From positions 1 through 64,000 of the forward strand of contig JAFAFA010000101.1 of the NCBI GenBank assembly GCA_023423695.1: a stretch of DNA of 64,000 nt. Reading direction: 5' to 3'. Each line of letters begins with the position of its first letter. Within the stretch, counting starts at the first letter, position 1. A program made the position numbers and the translations under genes. The stretch comes from Pseudomonadota bacterium. GTDB taxonomy: Bacteria > Pseudomonadota > Alphaproteobacteria > Azospirillales > Azospirillaceae. Below are positions 41,967-50,865 of this stretch, in pieces. The notes beneath the pieces were generated by a model, which searched no databases, had not been told where the DNA came from, and saw only the letters and a list, made by a program, of their open reading frames with translations.

Positions 41967-42623
41967 AGCGGCCTGCATCGGCGATGCGTCTACTTGGCAT
42001 ATCTTTGATAATACTGAGAATCCACTTAAAGGCTCCCGTCATAGTGTGGGCGGGAAGGCTGGTCTGTACGCGCGTCGCATGCGGCAGTATGACCGGACCA
42101 CTCGCCATTGATGCGATAGTGTAATCCTGTTAGCTTCTAAATTTGTAAGATATTAAGCAAACGAGCTGCGCCAAAGATGTCCTGTTGCCCGGAATAGCAC
42201 GGAAAGAGGGAGATTTCTGCTGGCGCTGCGATGTCCGTCCGGGTTCGATCAGGGCAAGAGAAATCCGCCTTTTCTTGGCGCATATAATAGTATGACAGAG
42301 ACTTGCATGCGGGAATATGTCGAAACGCCGGCGAGAAATTGTGACAGATCAAAAAATCGGACAAAAGAACTGCTGTTAATCATTGAAAAAGATTTTCGGG
42401 ATGAGATGGCGCGGTGGCGGTCGTGCCGGCGGGCCGGCCGCTCCGGATGCGGACCCGGACAGGGATCTCGTTCCAACCACGTATCGCAGAGCGGTCCGGC
42501 GATGGCGGAACGCAGGGCGGCGCCGATGGTGCTGCCGGCGTCGCGCGACCGCCGCCCGTTCCTCCGCCTCAATGCCATGCCGGATGGTTCGCGCCACGGA
42601 CCGGCGGCCGACGCAGGTGCCCC
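41967..42623. other. intergenic region with AT-rich patches
   Basis: About 660 bp. AT-rich stretches at about 41990-42160 and 42280-42400 stand out; TATAAT occurs at 42283-42288, with no clear -35 partner. The frame of the chemoreceptor is open from 42414 but looks non-coding there. A 75-codon minus-strand ORF (42137-42364) has no support. The region probably holds the chemoreceptor promoter. Confidence 0.4.
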
Positions 42624-44321
42624 ATGACCCTCCTCAACAACTTCCACATCCCCGTCAAGATGGCCATTCCGGCGACGACGGCGATCATCGGCATGCTGGT
42701 GATCGCGCTGCTCGGCTGGTCGGCGATCACCCAGCAGTCGACGCTGCTCGACACCCTGTTCAACCGCTCCTTCACGCGGGAGGCGGAGATCCAGGGACTG
42801 ACCGACACCTTGACGGTGGCCCACGCCGGCATGTACCGGACCGTGATCCTCAGCAGCGCGAACGCCTCGCCCAAGGCGGTGGAAGAGGAGATGAAGGCCC
42901 TCAACGCACAGCTCGACAGGCTGAAGGGCCAATCGGGAACTTTGAAGGGCGCCACCGCCGAAACCGACGAGGAAGCGAAGTATTTCGAGCGGTTCGGCAG
43001 CGATGCCGCGACCTATCTGGCAAAGGTGGGGAGTTTCCTCGACCTGCTGAAGATGGGTGTCGATCCGCTGGACTTCCTGCAGGAGGTCCAGTCGGCCTAC
43101 ACCCGCCTGCATGCGACCAGCCGCGACTATCTGAACTACAAGCGCAAGGTCTCCACGGACGCCTATACCCAGGTCAACGCGTCGGTCGACAACACGACCC
43201 AGGCCTTCATGCTGGTGGCGGGGGGCGCGCTGCTGGTGACGGTGGGCGTGGCCCTCTTCATCGGCATGAACATCGCCCGGCCCATCGTGCGCCTGACCGA
43301 CGTGATGGAACGGCTGGCCCGCGGCAACCTGGAGGCCGACATTCCCGCCGCGGAGCGCGGCGACGAGATCGGCCAGATGGCCCGCACCGTCCAGGTGTTC
43401 AAGGAGAACGCCGTCCGGGTGCAGGAGCTGTCCCGCGAGCAGGAGGCGATGCGCATCCGCAACGACCAGGAACGGCGTCAGGCGATGGCGGCGCTCGCCA
43501 ACGATCTGGAGGCGTCGGTCAAGGCGATGATGGGCGAGGTGGTGCGCTCCGCCACGTCGATGCGCAACGAAGCCAATTCGATGCTCGACAACGCCAAGCA
43601 GACCAGCCACCACAGCGACAGCGTCGCCCATTCCGTGCAGGAGGCGACCAGCGAGGTCGAGAGCGTGGCGGCCGGCGCCGAGCAGCTCCGCGCCTCCATC
43701 GACGAGATCACCCGCTCCATCAGCCAGTCGGCGCAGCTCGCCCGTGGCGCGGTGGAGGAGGCCGGCCGCACCGACAGCATCGTCCAGGGGCTGAGCGAGG
43801 CCAGCCGCAAGATCGAGGAGGTCGTCGGCCTGATCCAGTCGATCGCCGGCCAGACCAATCTTCTCGCGCTGAACGCCACCATCGAGGCGGCGCGGGCCGG
43901 TGAAGCCGGCAAGGGCTTCGCCGTGGTGGCGCAGGAGGTCAAGAGCCTCGCCAACCAGACCGCCAAGGCGACGGAGGAGATCGGCGCGGAAATCGCGGCG
44001 GTCCAGGCCGCCACCCACGCGGCGGTGGGCGCCATCCGCGCCATCGTCGGCACCATCCGTCAGGTCGACGAATCGCTCGGCACTGTCGCCGCCGCGGTGG
44101 AAGAGCAGGATGCCGCCACCCGCGACATCAGCGCCCGGTCCCAGCGCGCGGCCGTGGATACCATGGCGGTGATGCAGGAGATGCGTCTGGTCCAGCAGGC
44201 CGCCGAGACCACCGGCCATTCCGCCGGCTCGGTCCAGAACACCACGGAAGAGCTGTCGCGCAGCTTCAACCGTCTGGACCACGAGATCGAAGCCTTCATC
44301 ACCCGCATCACCGCGGCGTGA
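42624..44321 (+). CDS. methyl-accepting chemotaxis protein
   Basis: 565-aa membrane chemoreceptor. TM1 is at about residues 12-34 and TM2 at about 190-213 (AFMLVAGGALLVTVGVALFIGMN). Between them is a helical periplasmic domain of about 155 residues. A HAMP domain follows (IVRLTDVMERLARGNLEADIP) and then the signalling domain. The receptor hairpin tip is QSIAGQTNLLALNATIEAARAGEAGKGFAVVAQEVKSLANQTAKAT. The ligand is unknown. There is no pentapeptide tether at the C-terminus (ends FITRITAA). Confidence 0.95.
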   Translation: MTLLNNFHIPVKMAIPATTAIIGMLVIALLGWSAITQQSTLLDTLFNRSFTREAEIQGLTDTLTVAHAGMYRTVILSSANASPKAVEEEMKALNAQLDRLKGQSGTLKGATAETDEEAKYFERFGSDAATYLAKVGSFLDLLKMGVDPLDFLQEVQSAYTRLHATSRDYLNYKRKVSTDAYTQVNASVDNTTQAFMLVAGGALLVTVGVALFIGMNIARPIVRLTDVMERLARGNLEADIPAAERGDEIGQMARTVQVFKENAVRVQELSREQEAMRIRNDQERRQAMAALANDLEASVKAMMGEVVRSATSMRNEANSMLDNAKQTSHHSDSVAHSVQEATSEVESVAAGAEQLRASIDEITRSISQSAQLARGAVEEAGRTDSIVQGLSEASRKIEEVVGLIQSIAGQTNLLALNATIEAARAGEAGKGFAVVAQEVKSLANQTAKATEEIGAEIAAVQAATHAAVGAIRAIVGTIRQVDESLGTVAAAVEEQDAATRDISARSQRAAVDTMAVMQEMRLVQQAAETTGHSAGSVQNTTEELSRSFNRLDHEIEAFITRITAA

Positions 44322-44337
44322 TGCTGGGGTAAGGTGA

Positions 44338-44399
44338 CGACGCCCTCTCCTGAGATCGGACGGACCTTCGGTCCACCGAAAGCAGGGGAGGGCGCTTTT
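44338..44399. repeat. small palindromic repeat/terminator after the chemoreceptor
   Basis: CGCCCTCTCCTGAGATCGGACGGACC-TTCG-GGTCC and GCAGGGGAGGGCG form a long hairpin, followed by CTTTTATG. The GC arms match the dispersed repeat style. It probably also ends transcription. Confidence 0.6.
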
Positions 44400-44430
44400 A
44401 TGTGGACGCTGTTGGTCTTGGGGCGTGCCA

Positions 44431-44531
44431 TGCCCCCTCCCTAACCCTCCCCTGCCATTGGCGGTGGAGGGGACTGCCGCTGTATTGGAAATCCACCCTC
44501 TACCGCGAAGCGGGGGAGGGAAGGGGCATCG
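44431..44531. repeat. dispersed palindromic intergenic repeat
   Basis: Same blocks as 22632-22784: GCCCCCTCCCTAACCCTCCCC, GGACTGCCGC, CCCTCTACCGCGA, GCGGGGGAGG and GGGGCATCG. This copy lacks the two extra hairpins of the other. Confidence 0.8.
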
Positions 44532-44553
44532 TCAGCCGACACCCCGCCGGACA

Positions 44554-45216
44554 TCACCCCACCAGCACGCCCTTGCGCGCATCCGCCCACTCGCGTGCCG
44601 TCGTCGGCCGGCCGTCGGCGTCGATCAGGCCGCGGGTGAACAGGTCCTCGGCGTGGCGGATGAAGAAGGCGGCGGTGCTCGGCCGCTCCCAATGCTCCAT
44701 CCAGTTCTGTTCCAGGAAGGCCAGGATGCCCGGCTGGTCCAGCTCGACCTCCCACAGCACGCCGAGCAGCGAGGTCTGCTGCTCCTCATGCATGCAGTCC
44801 TCGAAGCACAGGCGCTTGTCGGCGCGGGCCTCCTTGCGGGCGGTGGTCTCCGGACCGGGGCCCAGGCCGTAATCGATCAGGGTTCGCCGCTCCGGCGCCG
44901 CGCACAGCCAATGCGCCACCTCATGGACGATCACCGTCGCCTCGACATCGGTGCGGATCACCTTGCCGTCCCACATGAAGGAGCGGCTGGGCGGCTCGTC
45001 CAGGGTGTCGATGCCGTGGGCATGGGCCAGCCGCACCGCCTCGGCCCGGTGGGCCGGCGTGTCGACGCCGCCGCCGGGTTCGTCCTCCGGCCGCACGGGC
45101 CAGGTCGCGGCGATCCGGCGGAAGGCGGCCCGCGCTTGGGCATGGCCGTCTAGAAGGGCGTCGAAGGCCGCGATGGCCTTCGGCATGTCGTCGATGGCGA
45201 TGGGGGTCAGGATCAT
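44554..45216 (-). CDS. EpmC-like HExxH protein (putative EF-P hydroxylase family)
   Basis: 220 aa. HEVAH at residues 98-102 is followed by WLCAAPERRTLIDYG. E. coli EpmC reads HEISHWCIAGKARRELVDFG at the same kind of site, so His, Glu, Trp, the RR pair and D-[YF]-G are shared. Residues 140-150 are EDCMHEEQQTSL. EpmC hydroxylates the modified Lys of elongation factor P. The rest of the protein differs from EpmC, so the assignment is tentative. No efp or epmAB gene is nearby. Confidence 0.5.
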   Translation of the reverse strand: MILTPIAIDDMPKAIAAFDALLDGHAQARAAFRRIAATWPVRPEDEPGGGVDTPAHRAEAVRLAHAHGIDTLDEPPSRSFMWDGKVIRTDVEATVIVHEVAHWLCAAPERRTLIDYGLGPGPETTARKEARADKRLCFEDCMHEEQQTSLLGVLWEVELDQPGILAFLEQNWMEHWERPSTAAFFIRHAEDLFTRGLIDADGRPTTAREWADARKGVLVG

Positions 45217-45293
45217 GGCGCCTATGTGCCCAAGGGGGCGTCCCGGCGCAAGGGGAATGTAACCGGGCGGAAGAGCAGGGCTGTCCGGCAGTA

Positions 45294-45342
45294 GAAGGGC
45301 GCCGGCAAGACCCGGTCCATTCGGGTCGCGCCGGCGCCATAA
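45294..45342. terminator. GC-rich hairpin between EpmC-like and chemoreceptor genes
   Basis: GGGCGCCGGCAAGACCCGG...CGGGTCGCGCCGGCGCC is a long inverted repeat. It lies downstream of the minus-strand chemoreceptor gene and so may end its transcript. Confidence 0.55.
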
Positions 45343-45376
45343 CTGTTACGGCCGCGCTGAAGTTCGATGCCGTTTC

Positions 45377-47386
45377 TTACGCGGCCCGCATATCGGTCAG
45401 GAAGCGCGACACGAAGCCGCGCAGGTCGGTCGCCTCGTGGTTCAGTCCGTCGGCGGCGGTCAGCACCTCGCGCGAGGCATCGCCGGTGGACGCCGCGGCT
45501 TCCGACACGCCGGCGATGTTGCCGGACACCTGCTGCGTGCCGCGCGCAGCCTGCTGGACGTTGCGGCTGATCTCCCTGGTGGCTGCACCCTGCTCCTCCA
45601 CCGCGGCGGCGATGGTGGTGGAGATGTGGTTGATCTCGGCGATCACCCGGCCGATCTCGGCGATGGCGCCGGCGGCCTGCCGGCTGATCTCTTGGATGCC
45701 GGCGATCTGGCTGCCGATCTCCTCCGTCGCCTTGGCGGTCTGGTTGGCGAGGTTCTTCACCTCCGACGCCACCACCGCGAAGCCCTTGCCGGCTTCACCG
45801 GCCCGCGCCGCCTCGATGGTGGCGTTCAGCGCGAGAAGATTGGTCTGGCTGGCGATGTCGGTGATCAGCTGCACCACCTCGCCGATGCGCTGAGCGGCAT
45901 CGACCAGCCCGCGGACGGTGCCGTCGGTCTTCTCGGCGGTCGCGACCGCCTGTCCGGCGATCCGGGTGCTTTCCGCCACCTGCCGGCCGATCTCGGCGAT
46001 GGAAGCGGTCAGCTCCTCGGTCGCGGCGGCCACCGTCTCCACATTGCCGGTCGCCTCATGGGAAGCGCTGGCGACCGCGTCGGCCTGCCGGGTGGTCTGC
46101 TCGGCGGTGGCGGACATGGTCTGCGCGGTCGCCTGAAGCTGCGTCGCCGCCGCCGAAACCCGGCCCAGCGCTGCCAGGACCAGCCGGTCGAATTCCTGGG
46201 TCAGCCGGTCGATCCGTTCGCCACGGCCGCGTCGCGCCTCGTGGTCGGCACGCTGGGCCTCGGCAAGACGGTCGCTCTCGATCAGGCTGTCCTTGAAGAC
46301 CTGCAGGGCCTTGGCCATGCCGCCGATCTCGTCGGCACGGTCCAGGCCGGGGATGTCGACGCTGCGGTCGCCGCCGGCCAGCCGGGTCATCCGGTCGGTG
46401 ATCGCCACCACCGGGCGCGACAGCCCGCGGCCGATCAGCAGCGCGGTTGCCAGCCCCAGAACCACGGCGACCAGAGAGGCGGCGATCATCACGGTGAGCG
46501 CCTTGGTGATGAAGGCACCGGTCTCCTCGCCCAGCTTCTTCTGATGGTCGACGCTGGCGACGGTCAGCTGCTCCGCCTCGGTCGCGATGGAGTCGCCGAC
46601 GGGGGTCAGCACTTCTGTCACCAGCCGGTCCCGCTCGGTCGTCGCCTTCACCACGGCGTTGAAGCCGGTGGTGTAGACACGCAGCATCGCGGTGTAGGAC
46701 ATCGCCATCTTGCGGCGGTCCAGGTCGGTCAGCTTCGCCATCATCGCCCCGCCGCGGCTGGCGGCGTCGGTGAACTGCGAGCGGGTCTGGCTCGCCAGCG
46801 CCGGGGAGCCGTCGACGTTGTAGCGCGTGGCCGAGACGCGGGCCGACAGCATGTGGCGCAGGGCCATGCCCGCCAGATAGGCGGCGTCGGTGTCGCCGGC
46901 GGCGCTGGCGCTGTCCATGATGCTGTCCAGCGCGCCCTCCAGCCGGGGTCCGATCTCGTCCAGTTCGGCAATGGCCGTGCTGCGCTGGGCCTGCAGCTCC
47001 ATCGTCGCAGCGAAGGCCTCCTGATACCGGGCGATCTCCTGCGCCATGTGGTCGATGGTCTGCAGCAGAGCCGGGTCGGCGAACAGGCTACGGGCCTTGT
47101 CGATGGTCTGCGCCGCGTCGCCGGCAAGGCGACGGACGGTGGCGCCGATCTCCGGGTCGCCGGTCAGCAGGAAGCGGGTGGATTGCTGGCGCATCTCCAG
47201 CATAAGGGCCTGGATGCGCCCGGCCTCGTTGGTCTGCTGGCCGAGCCGCCGGTAGGTTTCCACCGCACCGCCGGCATCGGACAGGGCCACCACGCCGATG
47301 CCGCCGATCAGCACCAGGAACACCAGAATGCCGGCACTGGCCGCCGTGATCTTGGAACCCACGGAAAAGCGATTGAAAAGGCTCAT
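45377..47386 (-). CDS. methyl-accepting chemotaxis protein
   Basis: 669 aa from MSLFNRFSVGSK; TGGAGG lies upstream of the ATG. TM1 is at about residues 15-35 (AGILVFLVLIGGIGVVAL). A long helical periplasmic part follows (about 40-290; QMMLEM-type methionine/glutamine-rich helices), then TM2 (LTVMIAASLVAVVLGLATALLIG), HAMP (VVAITDRMTRLAGGDRSVDIP) and a signalling domain with the tip TNLLALNATIEAARAGEAGKGFAVVASEVKNLANQTAKATEEIG. The periplasmic part looks like a long four-helix bundle domain. The ligand is unknown. Confidence 0.95.
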   Translation of the reverse strand: MSLFNRFSVGSKITAASAGILVFLVLIGGIGVVALSDAGGAVETYRRLGQQTNEAGRIQALMLEMRQQSTRFLLTGDPEIGATVRRLAGDAAQTIDKARSLFADPALLQTIDHMAQEIARYQEAFAATMELQAQRSTAIAELDEIGPRLEGALDSIMDSASAAGDTDAAYLAGMALRHMLSARVSATRYNVDGSPALASQTRSQFTDAASRGGAMMAKLTDLDRRKMAMSYTAMLRVYTTGFNAVVKATTERDRLVTEVLTPVGDSIATEAEQLTVASVDHQKKLGEETGAFITKALTVMIAASLVAVVLGLATALLIGRGLSRPVVAITDRMTRLAGGDRSVDIPGLDRADEIGGMAKALQVFKDSLIESDRLAEAQRADHEARRGRGERIDRLTQEFDRLVLAALGRVSAAATQLQATAQTMSATAEQTTRQADAVASASHEATGNVETVAAATEELTASIAEIGRQVAESTRIAGQAVATAEKTDGTVRGLVDAAQRIGEVVQLITDIASQTNLLALNATIEAARAGEAGKGFAVVASEVKNLANQTAKATEEIGSQIAGIQEISRQAAGAIAEIGRVIAEINHISTTIAAAVEEQGAATREISRNVQQAARGTQQVSGNIAGVSEAAASTGDASREVLTAADGLNHEATDLRGFVSRFLTDMRAA

Positions 47387-47795
47387 GGTCGAGGCCTCCA
47401 TCGGCACAGGGTCGCTGCTCAGCGCTTGGTCGGGGAGACCGGAAAAGGTCAGCCCCCACGACCTGTTTCAGGAAGCATGCCACATGCCCTGGTATGGCCG
47501 GGCCGGAGGGACCGGCAGTGGGAGGGGGCCGGGTGACGCAGGGGAAAGCAACGGACGGCGGGCATGGAATAAACCGACGCCTTGCATGTTTGCCCGTTGC
47601 GTGGGGTCGCGGGCTGCCGTCCCGCGGGTGCTTTCACGGGCGGAAAGGCCATTTTTTGTGCCGCGGCGGTCACAGGAGAGGCATTTTGAACATCCTCCGG
47701 TATCGTGATATATGCCAAAGGGCGCAGCGGCCGTCCGGGGTCGTCGCCGATCCAACATCCTCCCGGTCTCTGACGCTTTGACCCGACGGCTGGCC
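47387..47795. other. divergent intergenic region
   Basis: About 410 bp between a leftward chemoreceptor and a rightward glycosyltransferase. It carries both promoters. No ORF with family resemblance was seen. Confidence 0.4.
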
Positions 47796-48935
47796 ATGTC
47801 CATTCCCGACGCGCCCATTTCCGCGGCCTCTTCGGATGCCCGCACCGCTTCCGCACGCCGTCCCGGCGATGTTCAGTCACCGGCCGGCCGGCCGGATGCT
47901 GATCGGCCCGGCACCGACCGGCTGTGCCGCCCGCGGCGCGGACGCCTGTCGGTCGTCATCCCCTTCTATAACGAAGGCCCCAACATCGACGCCCTGTTCG
48001 CCCGCCTCACCCCGGTTCTGGACGGGCTGGACATGGATTGGGAGGTGGTCTGCGTCAACGACGGCAGCCGCGACGACACCGTCGACCGGCTGCTGGACGT
48101 CCATGACCGTGACCCGCGGGTGAAGGTAGTTGACCTGTCGCGCAATTTCGGCAAGGAGCTGGCGCTGTCCGCCGGGCTCAGCCACACCACAGGCGACGCC
48201 GTGGTGCCGATGGATGCCGACCTGCAGCATCCGCCGGAACTGCTGCCGGCCTTCATCGCCAAGTGGCGCGAAGGCTTCGACGTGGTCGTCGCTGTGCGGC
48301 ACGCCCGCGTCGGGCAGAGCCTGAAGCATCGGCTGTTCGCCAAGCTGTTCTACTGGATTTTCGACCACCTGTCGGAAATCAAGCTTCCGCGCGAGGTCGG
48401 CGATTTCCGTCTGATGGACCGCCGCGTGGTCGAGGTCATCAACCGGATGCCGGAGCGCACCCGCTTCATGAAGGGCATCTTCGCCTGGGTCGGCTTCCGT
48501 CAGGCCGCCATCCCCTATGAACAGGGGGAGCGCGCCGGCGGTGACACCAAATGGGGCTTCGTCAAGCTTCTGCGCCTGTCCTTCGACGGGTTGACCGCCT
48601 TCTCCACCTTCCCCCTGCGGGTGTGGAGCCTGGTGGGCATGGCGGTGTCGGGCGTGGCCTTCGTCTATATCCTGCTCCGGCTGGTCCGCACGCTGTTCTA
48701 CGGCATCGACGTGCCCGGCTATGAATCGCTGCTGGTCGCGGTGCTGTTCCTGGGCGGCATCCAGCTGATCACGCTGGGCATCATCGGCGATTATCTGGGC
48801 CGCGTCTTCGCCGAGGTGAAGGGCAGGCCGCTGTTCATCGTGCGCTCCGCCCACGGCTTCGGCACGGCGGACGATCGGCACGGGGACGAGTTCGATCCGG
48901 TCGGCGAACCGGCGGGTCAGGAGCGGCAGCGATGA
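47796..48935 (+). CDS. GT2 polyprenyl-phosphate glycosyltransferase (GtrB/DPM1-like)
   Basis: 379 aa from MSIPDAPISAASSDARTA; the frame is open 28 codons earlier. After a flexible Ala/Arg-rich start, the GT2 domain begins RLSVVIPFYNEGPNIDALFARL. DGSRDDT and the MDADLQHPPELLP (DxD-like) motif are clear. Two hydrophobic helices close the protein (VGMAVSGVAFVYILLRLV, LLVAVLFLGGIQLITLGIIGDYLGRVF). Such enzymes load a sugar onto undecaprenyl phosphate. The next gene overlaps by 4 bp and would use that sugar donor. Confidence 0.93.
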   Translation: MSIPDAPISAASSDARTASARRPGDVQSPAGRPDADRPGTDRLCRPRRGRLSVVIPFYNEGPNIDALFARLTPVLDGLDMDWEVVCVNDGSRDDTVDRLLDVHDRDPRVKVVDLSRNFGKELALSAGLSHTTGDAVVPMDADLQHPPELLPAFIAKWREGFDVVVAVRHARVGQSLKHRLFAKLFYWIFDHLSEIKLPREVGDFRLMDRRVVEVINRMPERTRFMKGIFAWVGFRQAAIPYEQGERAGGDTKWGFVKLLRLSFDGLTAFSTFPLRVWSLVGMAVSGVAFVYILLRLVRTLFYGIDVPGYESLLVAVLFLGGIQLITLGIIGDYLGRVFAEVKGRPLFIVRSAHGFGTADDRHGDEFDPVGEPAGQERQR

Positions 48936-50689
48936 GCATCGAGACCCGCCAGCGCACCGGCGACGAAGACGCCGGTGACGGGGTGCCTGTCGCCCGACGC
49001 CGCTCCGGAACCGCCCCGCCATCCTCCGCCCCGGGAAGCGCCACTGCCGCCGGCCTCGCGCTGCCGCGCGGCGAGGCGGCGCTGTGGGACGGGCTGTCGC
49101 GCGCCCTGCTGCTGGGGCTGCTGATCCTCGCCGCCCTGACCTTTCTCAGTTACGGCATCAGCACGGATGAGGAGGTGCAGCACATCTACGGCAAGAAGCT
49201 GCTGTCCTACTACACCAGCCTCTTCCAGGACCGCTCCGCCTTCCATTTCAAGGATTTGGCCTATTACGGCGGCCTGTTCGACCTCGTCACCGCCGTCATC
49301 GTGCCCTTTTCCCCCTTCGAGGAATACGAGACCCGGCACCTGCTCTGTGCGCTTGTCGGCGTGCTGGGCATTGCCGGGACATGGCGCTACACCCGGCTGC
49401 TGGCCGGGCCGCGCGCCGGTTTCATCGCCGCGGCGCTGCTGTCGCTGAGCGGCGTCTATTACGGGGCGATGTTCAACAACACCAAGGACGTGCCGTTCGC
49501 GGCCGGCATGGTGTGGACGCTCTACTTCGCCACCCGCATCCTCAAGCAACTGCCGCGGCCCAGCCGCAGCGCGGTTTTGAAGTTCGGACTGGTGCTGGGC
49601 CTGACGCTGGCGATCCGCGTCGGCGGGGTGCTCGCCGGCTTCTATCTGGCGGTCGCCATGGCTCTGCATTTCGCGCTGGTGACGCGGCAGGATGGGCACC
49701 GGTTGGCGCTCGCCGACGTGCGCCGCGCCTTCCTGTCCTTGTGGCCGGCGATCCCCGTCGCCTATGCGATCATGGCGGTGTTCTGGCCCTGGGTGGTGCA
49801 GAGGCCGTTGCGCAATCCCCTGGAGGCGCTGCGCGTCGTCTCGCACTTCCCCATCGACATCCAGACCCTGTTCATGGGTGAGCTGGTCCATTCCAACGAC
49901 CCGCCCGCGCTGTATCTGCCGGTCTATCTGGCGGTGAAGCTGCCGGAGGCGGTGGTGATCGGCGTCGCCGCGGCGGTGGTGCTGGCCGGGATCTGGCTGG
50001 CCCGCGGCGGCTGGAGGCGGACCGGAGCCTTCACGCTGGTGCGCTACACCCCGCTGGCGCTGGCGGGCTTCCTGCCGATCCTGCTGTTCATCCTGATGCG
50101 GCCGTCGGTCTATAACGGCATCCGCCATTTCCTGTTCCTGGCTCCGCCCTTCGTCGTGATGGCGGCCATCGCCACGGACCGGCTGTGGACGCTGTTCCAG
50201 CGCGGCGGCCGGGCTCTGGGACAGGGCTTCGCCGCCGCGATGACCGTGGTCGCGGTGGTGTACGCGTGGCAGCTGGGCGCCATGCATCCGAACCAGTACG
50301 TGTACTACAACCAGTTCGTCGGAGGCGTACGGGGCGCCGACGGCAAGTTCGAACTGGATTACTGGGGTAATTCCCTGCACGAGGCGCTGCAGGAACTGAT
50401 CGAATATGTCGAGCGCGAGAACGACGGCCGTCCCCCACCGCGGCAGTACACCCTGACCGTCTGCGGCAACACGCTCGCGGTCCGGTTCGAGTTGCCGCCC
50501 TGGCTGCGCCTGGTCAACGGGATCGAACCGGACTGGCGCAAGGCCAACTTCTTCCTGGCCTTCACCCAGGTGAAACGCTGTCCGTCGTTGCTGGACGGCC
50601 ACCCGATCCTGGAGATCGCGGCCGACGACGTGCCGCTGTCCATCGTCAAGGACCGCCGTCCGCCCAAGGCCGACGTTCCTACCGAATGA
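48932..50689 (+). CDS. GT39-type membrane glycosyltransferase/mannosyltransferase-like
   Basis: 585 aa with about ten or more hydrophobic helices (e.g. LLLGLLILAALTFLSYGI, FIAAALLSLSGVYYGAMF, VVIGVAAAVVLAGIWLA). The first loop contains STDEEVQHIYG, an acidic motif expected for the catalytic base of GT-C enzymes. It would transfer a sugar from the lipid donor made by the upstream GT2 gene, to which it is coupled by the ATGA overlap. Acceptor unknown. Confidence 0.8.
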   Translation: MSIETRQRTGDEDAGDGVPVARRRSGTAPPSSAPGSATAAGLALPRGEAALWDGLSRALLLGLLILAALTFLSYGISTDEEVQHIYGKKLLSYYTSLFQDRSAFHFKDLAYYGGLFDLVTAVIVPFSPFEEYETRHLLCALVGVLGIAGTWRYTRLLAGPRAGFIAAALLSLSGVYYGAMFNNTKDVPFAAGMVWTLYFATRILKQLPRPSRSAVLKFGLVLGLTLAIRVGGVLAGFYLAVAMALHFALVTRQDGHRLALADVRRAFLSLWPAIPVAYAIMAVFWPWVVQRPLRNPLEALRVVSHFPIDIQTLFMGELVHSNDPPALYLPVYLAVKLPEAVVIGVAAAVVLAGIWLARGGWRRTGAFTLVRYTPLALAGFLPILLFILMRPSVYNGIRHFLFLAPPFVVMAAIATDRLWTLFQRGGRALGQGFAAAMTVVAVVYAWQLGAMHPNQYVYYNQFVGGVRGADGKFELDYWGNSLHEALQELIEYVERENDGRPPPRQYTLTVCGNTLAVRFELPPWLRLVNGIEPDWRKANFFLAFTQVKRCPSLLDGHPILEIAADDVPLSIVKDRRPPKADVPTE

Positions 50690-50865
50690 CTGTCCTACCG
50701 AATGACGGACTGAAGTGACCGGTTGAGGCAGCGCGGGTGGTTGGGGAGTACCCCCCACCCGCTGCGCCGCCGTCTTTAGCCGGATCGCCCTTCGCGGCCC
50801 TGTCCGGCCGCCGACCCTCCCCCCACTCTCCGAACCTGCGATTCTGAGGCCGGGCGGAGGCGGGA

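Noticed and set aside
42137..42364. 75-codon minus-strand ORF in the gap before the chemoreceptor
   Set aside because: Cys/Tyr-rich translation without motifs; not distinguishable from chance in AT-rich DNA.
45437..47536. Long plus-strand open frame antisense to the second chemoreceptor
   Set aside because: The minus strand encodes a clear methyl-accepting protein; this frame is a GC-rich shadow.
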